The translations under genes were made by a program, and so were the position numbers. The notes beneath the pieces were generated by a model, which saw nothing but the letters and a program-made list of their open reading frames with translations, was not told the DNA's origin and ran no database searches. A stretch of DNA of 64,000 nt from an uncultured Roseobacter sp. (GTDB lineage: Bacteria > Pseudomonadota > Alphaproteobacteria > Rhodobacterales > Rhodobacteraceae): assembly GCA_947488305.1 (NCBI GenBank), contig CANKZM010000003.1, forward strand, positions 372,001 through 436,000. Reading direction: 5' to 3'. Positions 38,030-47,508 of this stretch are shown piece after piece. The stretch's first letter is position 1, and every line of letters starts with the position of its first letter.

Positions 38030-39187
38030 CATTGCCGCCATCAGTTCACGACCGACGAGCATACGCCTGATCTCTGACGTCCCCGCCCCTATTTCCATCA
38101 GCTTTGCATCGCGAAACAATCGTGCCACCGGGCTGTCAGCCAGAAAGCCGGCCCCGCCCATTGCCTGCACCGCCTGATGCGCCTGCGTCATCGCCGCCTC
38201 GGACGCATAGAGACAGCACGCCGCCGCATCCTGCCGTGTCACATCCCCCCGATCACAAGCCTTGGCCACTTCATAGACGTAGGCCCGCGCTGAATTCATC
38301 GCCGTATACATGTCGGCAATCTTGCCCTGCATCAACTGGAAAGAGCCAATCGGCTGTCCAAATTGCTTGCGCTCGGACAGATAGGGCATGATCGCATCCA
38401 TACAAGCCGCCATGAGCCCGGTGCCAATCCCGGCCAATACGACACGCTCGTAATCAAGGCCAGACATCAGCACCGCGACGCCTTTGCCCTCTTCTCCCAG
38501 AACATTCTCAAATGGCACTTCGACATCATCGAAAATCAATTCCGCCGTATTGGACCCTCGCATGCCAAGTTTTTCAAAATGCGGGCTCGTCGAAAAACCA
38601 ACCATCTCTTTTTCGATCAGGAAGGCCGTGATCCCACGGGAACCTGCATCTGGATCCGTCTTGGCATAGACCACAAGCGTAGAGGCATCTGGCCCGTTGG
38701 TGATCCAATATTTGTTGCCATTCAGGCGATAGTGATCATTGCGTTTTTCCGCACGCAGCTTCATCGAAACCACATCTGATCCCGCGCCGGATTCTGACAT
38801 GGCAAGCGCGCCTACATGCTCCCCGGTGATCAATTTTGGCAGGTATTTGGCCTTCTGCTCCTCAGTCCCGTTCAATTTGATCTGGTTGACGCAAAGGTTT
38901 GAATGCGCGCCATAAGACAGCGACACAGAGGCGGATGCGCGTGCGATCTCTTCAATCGCTACGGTATGCGCAAGGTAGGTCATACCCACCCCTCCGTAGG
39001 CCTCATCGACTGTGATCCCGAGCAGCCCAAGTTCCCCCATCTCGGTCCATAGCTCAGAGGGAAACTCATTGGTTCGGTCGATTTCACCGGCCAATGGTGC
39101 CACGCGATCCTGCGCCCAGCGGTGCACCATATCACGCAGAGCATTCACATCTTCGCCAAGATCAAACTGCATTGACGCCTGGAACAT
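38024..39187 (-). CDS. ivd: Isovaleryl-CoA dehydrogenase
   Basis: An FAD acyl-CoA dehydrogenase oxidising isovaleryl-CoA to 3-methylcrotonyl-CoA in leucine degradation, passing electrons to ETF. The catalytic base is Glu247 in [10 protein letters not shown], the position used by IVD (acyl-CoA dehydrogenases of other classes use a later Glu). The FAD motif [16 protein letters not shown] (127-142) and YWITNG are present. 387 residues, normal. It is separated from mccB by the plus-strand ompW and the 106-residue gene. A strong ribosome-binding site (GGGAGGA) precedes the ATG, and a palindromic operator lies 31 bases upstream. Confidence 0.95.
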   Translation of the reverse strand: MFQASMQFDLGEDVNALRDMVHRWAQDRVAPLAGEIDRTNEFPSELWTEMGELGLLGITVDEAYGGVGMTYLAHTVAIEEIARASASVSLSYGAHSNLCVNQIKLNGTEEQKAKYLPKLITGEHVGALAMSESGAGSDVVSMKLRAEKRNDHYRLNGNKYWITNGPDASTLVVYAKTDPDAGSRGITAFLIEKEMVGFSTSPHFEKLGMRGSNTAELIFDDVEVPFENVLGEEGKGVAVLMSGLDYERVVLAGIGTGLMAACMDAIMPYLSERKQFGQPIGSFQLMQGKIADMYTAMNSARAYVYEVAKACDRGDVTRQDAAACCLYASEAAMTQAHQAVQAMGGAGFLADSPVARLFRDAKLMEIGAGTSEIRRMLVGRELMAAMA

Positions 39188-39217
39188 CGCAATGGTCCTC
39201 CCTCAGGCCAACATCGC

Positions 39218-39239
39218 ATTATTGAACAAGTGTTCAATA
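39218..39239 (-). promoter_or_regulatory. Palindromic operator over the ivd promoter
   Basis: TATTGAACA-AG-TGTTCAATA (39220-39239) is a perfect 9-2-9 inverted repeat, the form of a TetR-family operator. On the minus strand AATAAT (39223-39218) is a 5/6 -10 box that overlaps its edge; the predicted start is near 39211, leaving a 24-base leader with GGGAGGA. The -35 match is poor. A repressor bound here would block ivd until the acyl-CoA ligand is present. TetR-type (LiuQ) and MerR-type (LiuR) regulators are known for liu genes in proteobacteria; which one applies is unknown. Confidence 0.65.
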
Positions 39240-39352
39240 CTTACGCTCTACCGACACCCCGGTCAAGCCGGATCAGCCTGCGGTTGCCTGTTTGGGCAAC
39301 GCCCAAACCAAATCATGACGTGCAGTCGGGCCTGCCCGGCTGCTCCGTCGGA

Positions 39353-40549
39353 TCACGCCGCATTTTGGTAGACCGCCCCTGTTTCTGCGCGCACGATCCG
39401 GGCTACCATATCGCAATCCTCCAGTGAGAACGTCAGTGGCACCCGCATATCTACGATACCGGCCAGGATACGGTCTGTTTTTGGCATTGGCTCAGATCGC
39501 GCATAGCGCCAGCTGTCGTATCGGCTGGTAAACCCCAGAGGTTCAGACGCTCCAAACCACTTCAATTCAACCCCGCGCCGGGCACATCTTGTCACGACCT
39601 CCTGAACGGCGTCCGTAGACCAGTCGAGCAGTAGAAACTGTATAGAGGAGCCGACGATACGTTCTTCATCAGGGCGTTCGATCACCGTCAGCCCGGGCGT
39701 ACCCCGAATTCCGTCCTCCAGACGTTTATACCGTGCGTTCCACCGTGTGCATTGCGCCTCCAGATCGGCCACCTGTGGCCGAAGAATGGCGGCCCGAAGG
39801 TTATCCATCCGACCCGAAATATTCGGCGTCTCATATCGGATGGTTTCAAAGACCTCTGGCGGCGGCGCTGCAAGGTGACGCTCGTAGAGCATGTAACTGC
39901 CGGACATCATCACCGCCCGTGCCGCAATTTCAGCGTCATCGGTGACGAGAAAACCACCCTCTCCAGCGTTCACATGTTTATACGTTTGGCAGGAGTAACA
40001 CCCTACCGCACCAAAACGCCCGGACGGCACGCCGTTCCACGCGGCCCCCATCGTATGGGCGCAATCTTCGACAACCTGAACACCGGCGCCGTCGCAGATT
40101 TCCATCAATCGGTTCATATCACAGATATGGCCCCGCATATGGCTGAGCAAAAGAACGCGTGCAGCGCCGATCTTCTCCGCCAGATCTTCAAGATCAATTG
40201 TCAGATCTTCGGTAACACCCACAAAGACAGGCTCGGCCCCGACGGCGGCAATCGCACCCGGGACAGGTGCCAGCGTGAAGGCGTTAGACAGAACTTTGTC
40301 GCCTGGTTTCACGCCCAAAGCGCGCAAGGCGGTTCCCATCGCATACCCGCCCGACGCGACTGCCACGCAATACCGAGCACCCACGCTGGCTGCGAATTCC
40401 TGCTCCAGCAGCGCCGTTTCGCTCAACTCGCCAGGTGCGGTGTTATACCGATGGAGCCGGCCATGCCTCAGGACCGCCAGTGCCGCCTCAATGCCCGCTT
40501 CCGGAATCGGCTCCTGCTGCGTGAAACTGCCTTTAAACACTTCGCTCAT
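39353..40549 (-). CDS. DegT/DnrJ/EryC1/StrS family aminotransferase
   Basis: A PLP-dependent sugar aminotransferase-fold protein of 398 residues. The Schiff-base lysine is probably Lys191 (SCQTYKHVNAGEGGF) and the PLP-ring Asp is Asp162 (VVEDCAHTMGAAW). These enzymes usually aminate nucleotide-linked ketosugars for surface polysaccharides. No partner nucleotide-sugar genes adjoin it; the upstream neighbour is gph, 43 bases away, so they may be co-transcribed. The residue after Lys (His) is normal for DegT proteins. Substrate cannot be inferred from context. Confidence 0.88.
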   Translation of the reverse strand: MSEVFKGSFTQQEPIPEAGIEAALAVLRHGRLHRYNTAPGELSETALLEQEFAASVGARYCVAVASGGYAMGTALRALGVKPGDKVLSNAFTLAPVPGAIAAVGAEPVFVGVTEDLTIDLEDLAEKIGAARVLLLSHMRGHICDMNRLMEICDGAGVQVVEDCAHTMGAAWNGVPSGRFGAVGCYSCQTYKHVNAGEGGFLVTDDAEIAARAVMMSGSYMLYERHLAAPPPEVFETIRYETPNISGRMDNLRAAILRPQVADLEAQCTRWNARYKRLEDGIRGTPGLTVIERPDEERIVGSSIQFLLLDWSTDAVQEVVTRCARRGVELKWFGASEPLGFTSRYDSWRYARSEPMPKTDRILAGIVDMRVPLTFSLEDCDMVARIVRAETGAVYQNAA

Positions 40550-40592
40550 GGCGCACCCCCTGTTTCAACACTGTCCTCCGCCGCTGATAGCG

Positions 40593-41258
40593 TCAAGCCA
40601 GCAACTGGTCCACCAAATCCGGCAGATCAGAGTATTGAGACAACAATGCTTCGGGCGACAGGGCGGCCATGTCCTCTCCGGACGGGCCGAAAGTCACGAG
40701 GACACTGGGTACCCCGGCGGCACGGGCTGTGTTGCGGTCCGTGTCGGAATCCCCCACCAGCAAACACCTTTCGGGCGCACCGCCAGCGCGGCGCGCCGCC
40801 TCAAACAGGGGTTCAGGGTCCGGTTTTCGGACTGGGAGCGTATCCGCGCCGATAAGGGATGCAAAAGCACTGCGCACGCCGAGGTTCGTCATGAGGGTGT
40901 CCGCCAAAGCTGCAGGCTTGTTGGTGCAAATGCCGACACCATATCCTCGGGTTTTCAGCGTCTCCACGGCATCCATCGCCCCGGGATAAAGCACGGTATA
41001 CGTGTCGATCGCAGCCCCATAGGCGTCCAGAAGAACTGGGTAAAATTCATCTATCGTAGCGCTGTCATCCGCACGTCCCAAGCGCGCCATGCCCAGTTTC
41101 AACATGGCCCGCCCACCGCGAAGCGCTGTCGCCTGGTCGCTCTCAGGATCAAGCATGTCGCCCACGCCCATTTGCCGGAAACAAGCGTTAGCTGCCGCAA
41201 TCAGGTCACCGCTTGTATCGGCCAAAGTGCCATCGAGATCAAAAATAACTGTCTTCAT
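40593..41258 (-). CDS. gph: Phosphoglycolate phosphatase (HAD family)
   Basis: A 221-residue HAD hydrolase. The catalytic motif I is FDLDGTLADTSGDL (Asp7 nucleophile, Asp9), motif II lies in GVGICTNKPAALA and motif IV in LLVGDSDTDRNTARAAGVPSVLV. Dephosphorylates 2-phosphoglycolate, formed by Rubisco oxygenation or DNA repair. Could also be a different HAD phosphatase; the cap-domain length fits Gph best. Divergent from glmU with 137 bases between. Confidence 0.88.
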   Translation of the reverse strand: MKTVIFDLDGTLADTSGDLIAAANACFRQMGVGDMLDPESDQATALRGGRAMLKLGMARLGRADDSATIDEFYPVLLDAYGAAIDTYTVLYPGAMDAVETLKTRGYGVGICTNKPAALADTLMTNLGVRSAFASLIGADTLPVRKPDPEPLFEAARRAGGAPERCLLVGDSDTDRNTARAAGVPSVLVTFGPSGEDMAALSPEALLSQYSDLPDLVDQLLA

Positions 41259-41335
41259 GCCATCTAAAATCCCTTATTTCGCCCCGAAAGCCCCGCGCGT
41301 TTGTTGCAACTCGCAAACAACTTTGATCCATCGCT

Positions 41336-41356
41336 GCTTGCACAACCTCTGCAAGC
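41336..41356. repeat. Inverted repeat in the gph/glmU intergenic region
   Basis: GCTTGCA (41336-41342) and TGCAAGC (41350-41356) are perfect 7-base arms around a 7-base loop, about 40 bases before the glmU start. It may be an operator or leader hairpin. The rest of 41259-41395 shows no convincing promoter. Confidence 0.35.
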
Positions 41357-41395
41357 GGATAAACAGGCCCGCAACAGAACACAAAGAGAAAACGC

Positions 41396-42748
41396 ATGAA
41401 TACTGCTCTGGTCATCCTCGCCGCTGGCAAAGGCACCCGGATGAATTCGGACCTGCCCAAGGTTCTTCACCCACTCGCCGGTGCACCGTTGTTGGTCCAT
41501 GCCATGCAGGCTGGCGCCAGCCTTGGCCCGGAATGCACCGTCGTGGTTGCGGGGCACGGTGCCGAGCTGGTACGTAAGGCGGCCTTATCGCATGATCCCA
41601 CGTGCTCAGTTGTAGAGCAGACGGAGCAACTTGGCACTGCGCATGCAGCGGCACAGGCCCGCGACGCGTTGCGCGGATTTGACGGAACCGTCATCGTCCT
41701 GTTCGGAGATACGCCTTTCGTACGCTCCGAAACGCTAGCTGCACTCGTTGAGGCACAAAGCCAGCACGACGTCGTGATCTTGGGCTTTGAAGCCGCTGAT
41801 CCGGGGCGCTACGGGCGACTTGTGATGGAAGGCGACAGGCTCAACCGGATCGTTGAATTCAAGGATGCAACCGACGCAGAGCGCGCCATCTCGCTTTGCA
41901 ACAGTGGTGTCGTTGCCTGCAAGGCGGACTTGCTGTTCAACCTGATCGATAAGATCAGCAACGACAACGCCGCCGGAGAATACTATTTGACAGATGTGGT
42001 CGAACTCGCCCGCGCACAAGGGCTATCCGCCACCGTTGTGCGCTGCGACGAAAGCGAAACGCTTGGTATCAACTCCCGCGCGGAACTGGCTGCTGCCGAA
42101 GCCGCATTTCAGACCCGCGCCCGCGCCCAAGCCTTTGACGATGGCGTCACCCTTCCGGCGCCAGAAACCGTCCATTTTGCCTTTGATACGGTTGTAGGCC
42201 GCGACAGCGTGATTGAACCCTACGTCGTCTTTGGTCCCGGCGTTACAGTGGAAACGGGTGCCACCGTCCGCGCCTTTTCGCATCTGGAAGGTTGCCACCT
42301 TGCACGCGGCAGCACCGTTGGCCCTTATGCCCGCCTGCGCCCCGGCACCGAATTGAGTGAAGACGCAAAAATCGGGAACTTTGTCGAAGTGAAAAACGCC
42401 CGCATCGGTACGGGCACCAAGATCAATCATCTCAGCTACATCGGGGACGCCACGCTGGGCGACCAAACCAATGTGGGCGCCGGGACGATCACCTGCAACT
42501 ACGACGGAGTCATGAAACACCGCACCGAGATCGGTGACGGTGTCTTTATCGGCTCTAACACGATGCTCGTTGCCCCGGTTCATATCGGTGACAACGCAAT
42601 GACCGGAAGCGGCTCGGTCATTACGTCCGACGTAGAGGCCGAAGCATTGGCACTTTCGCGGGCCCCGCAGATCGAAAAACCGGGCATGGCGACCAAACTC
42701 TTCACGATGCTCAGGGCCAAAAAGGCCAAACAACAAAGAGGCAGTTAA
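41396..42748 (+). CDS. glmU: Bifunctional GlcNAc-1-P uridyltransferase / GlcN-1-P acetyltransferase
   Basis: Makes UDP-GlcNAc for peptidoglycan and lipid A. Residues 1-230 are the pyrophosphorylase (VILAAGKGTRMNSDLPKVLH near 6-25, LFGDTPF, EFKDAT), and the rest is a left-handed beta-helix acetyltransferase (hexapeptide repeats; KIGNFVEVKNARIG, NYDGVMKHRTEIGDGVFIGS). 450 residues. glmS follows after one base (TAAT-ATG), so the two steps of amino-sugar supply are one operon. Confidence 0.96.
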   Translation: MNTALVILAAGKGTRMNSDLPKVLHPLAGAPLLVHAMQAGASLGPECTVVVAGHGAELVRKAALSHDPTCSVVEQTEQLGTAHAAAQARDALRGFDGTVIVLFGDTPFVRSETLAALVEAQSQHDVVILGFEAADPGRYGRLVMEGDRLNRIVEFKDATDAERAISLCNSGVVACKADLLFNLIDKISNDNAAGEYYLTDVVELARAQGLSATVVRCDESETLGINSRAELAAAEAAFQTRARAQAFDDGVTLPAPETVHFAFDTVVGRDSVIEPYVVFGPGVTVETGATVRAFSHLEGCHLARGSTVGPYARLRPGTELSEDAKIGNFVEVKNARIGTGTKINHLSYIGDATLGDQTNVGAGTITCNYDGVMKHRTEIGDGVFIGSNTMLVAPVHIGDNAMTGSGSVITSDVEAEALALSRAPQIEKPGMATKLFTMLRAKKAKQQRGS

Positions 42749-42749
42749 T

Positions 42750-44570
42750 ATGTGTGGTATTGTAGGCGTATTGAGCGATCACGAAGCGGCTCCCATTCTG
42801 GTCGAAGCCCTGAAGCGGCTGGAATACCGCGGATATGACAGCGCTGGCATTGCAACCGTTAATTCAGGCCAGCTGGACCGTCGCCGGGCGGTCGGTAAAC
42901 TTGTAAATCTGTCGGATCTGCTGGTGCACGAACCCTTGGCTGGAAAGTCAGGGATCGGACACACCCGCTGGGCCACCCATGGCGCCCCCACTGTCACCAA
43001 CGCACATCCGCACAAGGCAGGTCCTGTTGCAGTGGTCCACAATGGCATCATCGAGAATTTTCGCGAACTGCGCGAGGAACTCGCGGAACACGGTGTCGAA
43101 TTCGTCACTGAAACGGACACCGAAACCGTCGCGTTGTTGACCCAGCACTTTATGGCTCAGGGCGCGGGCCCAGTCGATGCAGCCTATCAGGCTCTGGACA
43201 AATTACGCGGCGCGTTTGCTCTGGCCTTTCTTTTTGATGGCGAAGACGACCTGATTGTCGCTGCGCGCAAAGGCTCTCCCTTGGCGATTGGCCATGGTGA
43301 CGGAGAAATGTTTGTGGGGTCTGACGCGATCGCGCTGGCACCGCTGACCAATCAGATCACCTATCTGGAAGAAGGTGACCGTGCCGTGGTGACCCGGCAA
43401 GGAGCAACCATTCAAGATGCAAATGGAATTCCTGTCACGCGTAAGTTGAAGACAATTCGGCTGGACAGCACCCGCATCGACAAGGCTGGCCACAAACACT
43501 TTATGGCCAAGGAAATTGCCGAGCAGCCCGGTGTGATCAGCGAGGCCTTGAGCCATTACATTACGACTGACGGGCAGATCACCCTGCCCCAGGGCGGTAT
43601 CGATTTCAGTCGTGTTGAACGTTTGACCATGGTGGCCTGCGGCACAGCCTTTTATGCCTGCATGACCGCCAAATACTGGTTTGAGCAGATCGCGCGCATA
43701 CCGGTTGAGATAGATGTCGCCTCCGAGTTCCGGTACCGCGAACCCCCTGTCCCGCCCGGGACAGCTGCGCTTTTTGTCAGCCAGTCCGGCGAGACGGCAG
43801 ATACATTAGCAGCGCTCCGTTATTGCCAGGGCAAAACCACCCATATCCTTTCGGTCGTGAATGTGCCTGAAAGTTCCATAGCCCGAGAGAGTGATCTGGT
43901 ACTGCCTATCCATGCAGGTGTAGAGGTCGGCGTCGCCTCGACCAAAGCTTTCACCTGCCAACTCGTTGTCCTGCTGCTGATGGCCCTGAAAGCAGCACAG
44001 GACCGTGGTGAAATCACCGCAGAGCAACTGGCCGATCACATATCCGCCTTGCGCGCCTTACCCAATCTCATCAGCACGGCGCTCGGCGCTGACGATGAGA
44101 TGCAACAGGCAGCACTGAAGCTCGCGGAAGCCCGTGACGTCCTGTTCCTGGGACGAGGGTTGATGTACCCGCTCGCATTGGAGGGCGCTCTGAAACTCAA
44201 AGAAATCAGCTATATACACGCCGAAGCTTATGCAGCCGGAGAACTCAAGCACGGCCCTATTGCTCTGATCGACAATAAGGTCCCTGTTGTGGTCATGGCG
44301 CCGCGTGACACGCTCTTTGAAAAAACGCTTAGCAATATGCAGGAAGTCATGGCCCGTGACGGCCGGGTCATCCTCGTGTCCGATGCGACCGGCCTCGCAG
44401 AATTCGGAGGGGGCGCTTACGCCACGATCGAGCTGCCACAAGCACAAGAGATCCTGACCCCTATTCTCTATGCAATTCCCGCGCAACTGCTGGCGTACCA
44501 TACCGCTGTTGCGAAAGGTACGGATGTGGACCAACCTCGCAACCTGGCAAAATCGGTAACGGTGGAATAG
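42750..44570 (+). CDS. glmS: Glutamine--fructose-6-phosphate aminotransferase (isomerizing)
   Basis: Makes glucosamine-6-phosphate from fructose-6-phosphate and glutamine, the entry to UDP-GlcNAc. Cys2 (MCGIVG) is the nucleophile of the N-terminal glutaminase domain; two SIS sugar-binding domains follow (CGTAFYACMTAKYW, SQSGETADTLAAL; LGRGLMYPLALEGALKLKEI). 606 residues, normal. No glmS ribozyme could fit: only one base separates it from glmU. Confidence 0.97.
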   Translation: MCGIVGVLSDHEAAPILVEALKRLEYRGYDSAGIATVNSGQLDRRRAVGKLVNLSDLLVHEPLAGKSGIGHTRWATHGAPTVTNAHPHKAGPVAVVHNGIIENFRELREELAEHGVEFVTETDTETVALLTQHFMAQGAGPVDAAYQALDKLRGAFALAFLFDGEDDLIVAARKGSPLAIGHGDGEMFVGSDAIALAPLTNQITYLEEGDRAVVTRQGATIQDANGIPVTRKLKTIRLDSTRIDKAGHKHFMAKEIAEQPGVISEALSHYITTDGQITLPQGGIDFSRVERLTMVACGTAFYACMTAKYWFEQIARIPVEIDVASEFRYREPPVPPGTAALFVSQSGETADTLAALRYCQGKTTHILSVVNVPESSIARESDLVLPIHAGVEVGVASTKAFTCQLVVLLLMALKAAQDRGEITAEQLADHISALRALPNLISTALGADDEMQQAALKLAEARDVLFLGRGLMYPLALEGALKLKEISYIHAEAYAAGELKHGPIALIDNKVPVVVMAPRDTLFEKTLSNMQEVMARDGRVILVSDATGLAEFGGGAYATIELPQAQEILTPILYAIPAQLLAYHTAVAKGTDVDQPRNLAKSVTVE

Positions 44571-44572
44571 AA

Positions 44573-45130
44573 ATGGCAACCCAGTTTGATGCGCTGAATG
44601 ATACTTTGACCCGCTTTATCGAAGAGCAGCACATCTTCTTTTGCGCAACTGCGGCTCCCGACGGGCGGGTTAATCTTTCGCCCAAGGGAATGGACAGCCT
44701 GCGGGTCTTGGGCCCCAATCGCATCGTCTGGCGCAATCTCAGCGGATCAGGAAACGAAACTGCCGGTCATCTTGCTCAAATCAATCGGATCACACTGATG
44801 TGGTGCAGTTTTGGAGCCAAGCCAATGATTTTGCGTGTGTTCGGCAGGGCGCAGACATTGCATCCTCGGGACGCAGACTTCCAAAAACTCAATGCCCTTT
44901 TTCCCGAGTCAGTCGGCGCGCGCCAGGTTTTTGATGTCACTCTGGAAATGGTCCAGACCAGTTGCGGCTATGCGGTGCCTTTCATGGAGTACGCGGGAGA
45001 ACGTGATGTCCTGAAGACCTGGGCCGAAAATAAGGGCCCTGACGGTATCGCAGAAAGCTGGGCGCGCGATAATCAACACACCATCGACGGTGCACCGACG
45101 TATATCCTCGATCCAGGTCAAGCAGGGTAG
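44573..45130 (+). CDS. Pyridoxamine 5'-phosphate oxidase-fold (PPOX) protein
   Basis: A 185-residue flavin/split-barrel protein. The strand pattern FCATAAPDGRVNLSPKGMDSL (about 22-42) and VWRNLSGSGNETAGHL fit the general-stress PPOX family (annotated as pyridoxamine oxidase-like; the true PdxH sequence differs). It starts 2 bases after glmS, so it is in the operon, though no link to amino sugars is evident. Function unknown. Confidence 0.82.
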   Translation: MATQFDALNDTLTRFIEEQHIFFCATAAPDGRVNLSPKGMDSLRVLGPNRIVWRNLSGSGNETAGHLAQINRITLMWCSFGAKPMILRVFGRAQTLHPRDADFQKLNALFPESVGARQVFDVTLEMVQTSCGYAVPFMEYAGERDVLKTWAENKGPDGIAESWARDNQHTIDGAPTYILDPGQAG

Positions 45131-45196
45131 CCAGCACCTGGGGCGGGAGGCGTTATTGGCTTGCCCCACGTCCATGGGAGATATACCAATTAACCC

Positions 45197-46204
45197 ATGA
45201 CCGCTCCATTGATTGATCCCTTCGCACGCGCGATCACGTACCTGCGCGTATCCGTGACGGACCGCTGCGATTTTCGTTGCGTTTACTGCATGTCGGAGAA
45301 CATGACCTTCCTGCCCAAGAAGGAACTCCTGACGCTCGAAGAACTGGATCGCATGTGCTCCACCTTCGTCGATCTCGGCGTGGAAAAGCTGCGCATTACA
45401 GGCGGAGAACCCTTGGTGCGCAAAGGCATCATGACATTCTTCCAGTCGATGTCGCGGCACCTTGAGGCCGGCACGCTCAAGGAGTTGACCTTGACCACCA
45501 ATGGCAGCCAGCTCGAACGCTTTGCTGGGCCTCTCTGGGAGGCAGGTGTGCGCCGGGTCAATGTATCGCTTGATACGCTGGACGAAACAAAATTTGCTGA
45601 CATCACGCGATGGGGGCGTCTGCCGCAAGTTCTGCGCGGCATTGATGCAGCACAGTCCGTTGGCATGCGTGTAAAGATCAATGCCGTAGCGCTCAAAGGG
45701 TTCAACGAGCAAGAGTTGCCCAGCATGACGGAATGGTGCGCGGAACGTGGCATCGACCTGACCTGGATTGAAGTCATGCCGATGGGCGATATCGGCAACG
45801 AAGACCGGCTTGGTCAATACTGGTCACTGAAGGATGTGCGCGCGCGTTATGCCGAGCATTACACCGTGACCGATTTGGCCGAACGTACCGGTGGACCAGC
45901 GCGATATGTTCGGCTTGAGGAAACAGGCCAGAAGATCGGCTTTATCACTCCGCTCAGCCACAACTTTTGCGAGAGCTGCAACAGGGTTCGACTGACCTGC
46001 ACCGGTGAGATTTTCATGTGTCTGGGCCAAGAGGATCAAGCTGATTTGAGGGCACCCCTGCGCAGTCACCCAACTGATAACGAACCGCTCAAGGAGGCGA
46101 TCAGGGCTGCTATCGCGCTCAAGCCAAAGGGTCATGACTTCGACTATTCGCGGCAACGGCTGGACGGGCAAATGCCCCGTCATATGAGTCACACAGGCGG
46201 CTGA
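45197..46204 (+). CDS. moaA: GTP 3',8-cyclase (molybdenum cofactor biosynthesis)
   Basis: A radical SAM enzyme that starts molybdopterin synthesis from GTP. The SAM-binding cluster motif is CDFRCVYC (Cys24, 28, 31), GGEP is at about 70, and the C-terminal cluster is [13 protein letters not shown]. The chain ends in the invariant GG (SHTGG) required for GTP binding. 335 residues. It lies 66 bases after the PPOX gene and 8 bases before waaA; no other mo genes are nearby. Confidence 0.95.
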   Translation: MTAPLIDPFARAITYLRVSVTDRCDFRCVYCMSENMTFLPKKELLTLEELDRMCSTFVDLGVEKLRITGGEPLVRKGIMTFFQSMSRHLEAGTLKELTLTTNGSQLERFAGPLWEAGVRRVNVSLDTLDETKFADITRWGRLPQVLRGIDAAQSVGMRVKINAVALKGFNEQELPSMTEWCAERGIDLTWIEVMPMGDIGNEDRLGQYWSLKDVRARYAEHYTVTDLAERTGGPARYVRLEETGQKIGFITPLSHNFCESCNRVRLTCTGEIFMCLGQEDQADLRAPLRSHPTDNEPLKEAIRAAIALKPKGHDFDYSRQRLDGQMPRHMSHTGG

Positions 46205-46212
46205 CCTGCGCC

Positions 46213-47508
46213 ATGCGCCCCCCATTTCTTTTCCAGCTTTACGCGGCTGCAACAGTTGTTCTGGTACCCTTCTTCGCCTGGAATGAGACGCGAAAACTGC
46301 GCAACGCAGGTTTTTCGGTACAGCGTGCCCACGAAAAATTGGGGCACGCAACGGAGCAGCGCGAGGGGTCCGGCCCCTTGATCTGGTTTCATGCGGCCTC
46401 GGTCGGCGAGAGCATGTCGGTTCTGACGCTGATATCCGAAATGGGCAAACAGGTGCCGCGCGCGCAATTCCTGATCACCTCCGGCACTGCGACCTCGGCG
46501 AAGATGGTGGGCGGCCGCCTCCCCCCTCGCACGATCCATCAATTCGCACCGCTTGATGCGCCCGGCCCCGTGCGGCGCTTCCTGAAACACTGGCGCCCGG
46601 ATGGGGCTGTTTTTGTGGAAAGTGAACTCTGGCCACAAATGCTGCGCCTGACGCGCGCCACCGGTGCGCCTTTGGTTCTTGTGAATGCACGGCTGAGCAC
46701 CCGATCGCAGGCGGCATGGCAACGCAGGCCTAAAACCGCGCGTTTCGTGCTTGGGTGCTTCAGGCTGATCCTCACCCAGAACGACGAGATGGCACATGCA
46801 ATGCTGGAGATGCACGCACCCTCAGACCGCGTGGCACGTGGCATCAATCTCAAAGCGCTATCCGCTCCGCTGCCACAAGACCCGGCGGTGCTAGCCCCCG
46901 TGCGCACCAGTCTCAAAGGTCGTCCGCTTTGGGTGGCCGCGTCGACGCATAAGGGCGAAGAAGAGATTATCCTGCAGGCGCATAAGAAACTGCTGATCGC
47001 GCATCCTGACCTTTTGCTGCTGCTGGTTCCAAGGCACCCAGAGCGCAGTCGCGACGTTGCCCGGATCATCACCCAGCAAGAGCTGACCTATGCCACCCGT
47101 TCCAAGGGCGAAATGCCGGGCACGCAACAGGTTTTTCTGGCCGATACGCTCGGAGAATTGGGCAATTGGTACGCGCTCACGGATATCATTTTTCTTGGCG
47201 GATCTCTTAAACCTATTGGCGGACACAACCCGTTTGAGGTCGCGCAGGCCGGGTCCGGTACGCTGTCGGGCCCCGAAGTTTTCAACTTTAGCGAAACCTA
47301 TGCCGAGATGATCGAAACCGGGGCTGCTCAGTTTGTGTCTGACGCCGACGAAATTGCAACCCAAGTAGATGAAATGCTCTCGGATCGGAATATCGTTGAA
47401 AACTCCGGACGGGCCGCACGTGAATTCGTTCGAAACAAGTCGGCCCATCTGACACAGATTGCAGAGAGACTTTGCCGTGCCCTTGATCTCGTGAGACCCA
47501 CGTCATGA
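46213..47508 (+). CDS. waaA: 3-deoxy-D-manno-octulosonic acid transferase
   Basis: Transfers Kdo to lipid A at the cytoplasmic face of the inner membrane. The N-terminal anchor (YAAATVVLVPFFAWN, about 9-23), the acceptor-side HAASVGESMS (about 60-69) and VESELWPQ (about 135-142), and the CMP-Kdo-side VPRHPER and FLGGSLKPIGGHNPFE are all present. 431 residues, normal. The LPS glycosyltransferase gene overlaps its end by 4 bases. Confidence 0.95.
   Translation: MRPPFLFQLYAAATVVLVPFFAWNETRKLRNAGFSVQRAHEKLGHATEQREGSGPLIWFHAASVGESMSVLTLISEMGKQVPRAQFLITSGTATSAKMVGGRLPPRTIHQFAPLDAPGPVRRFLKHWRPDGAVFVESELWPQMLRLTRATGAPLVLVNARLSTRSQAAWQRRPKTARFVLGCFRLILTQNDEMAHAMLEMHAPSDRVARGINLKALSAPLPQDPAVLAPVRTSLKGRPLWVAASTHKGEEEIILQAHKKLLIAHPDLLLLLVPRHPERSRDVARIITQQELTYATRSKGEMPGTQQVFLADTLGELGNWYALTDIIFLGGSLKPIGGHNPFEVAQAGSGTLSGPEVFNFSETYAEMIETGAAQFVSDADEIATQVDEMLSDRNIVENSGRAAREFVRNKSAHLTQIAERLCRALDLVRPTS

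Noticed and set aside
42740-42760. glmS ribozyme or leader
   Set aside because: Only one base separates glmU and glmS, so no ribozyme can fit before the glmS start.
45131-45196. Molybdenum-cofactor riboswitch before moaA
   Set aside because: The gap is 66 bases and shows no multi-stem pattern of the Moco RNA; only an SD-like GGGAGA is visible.
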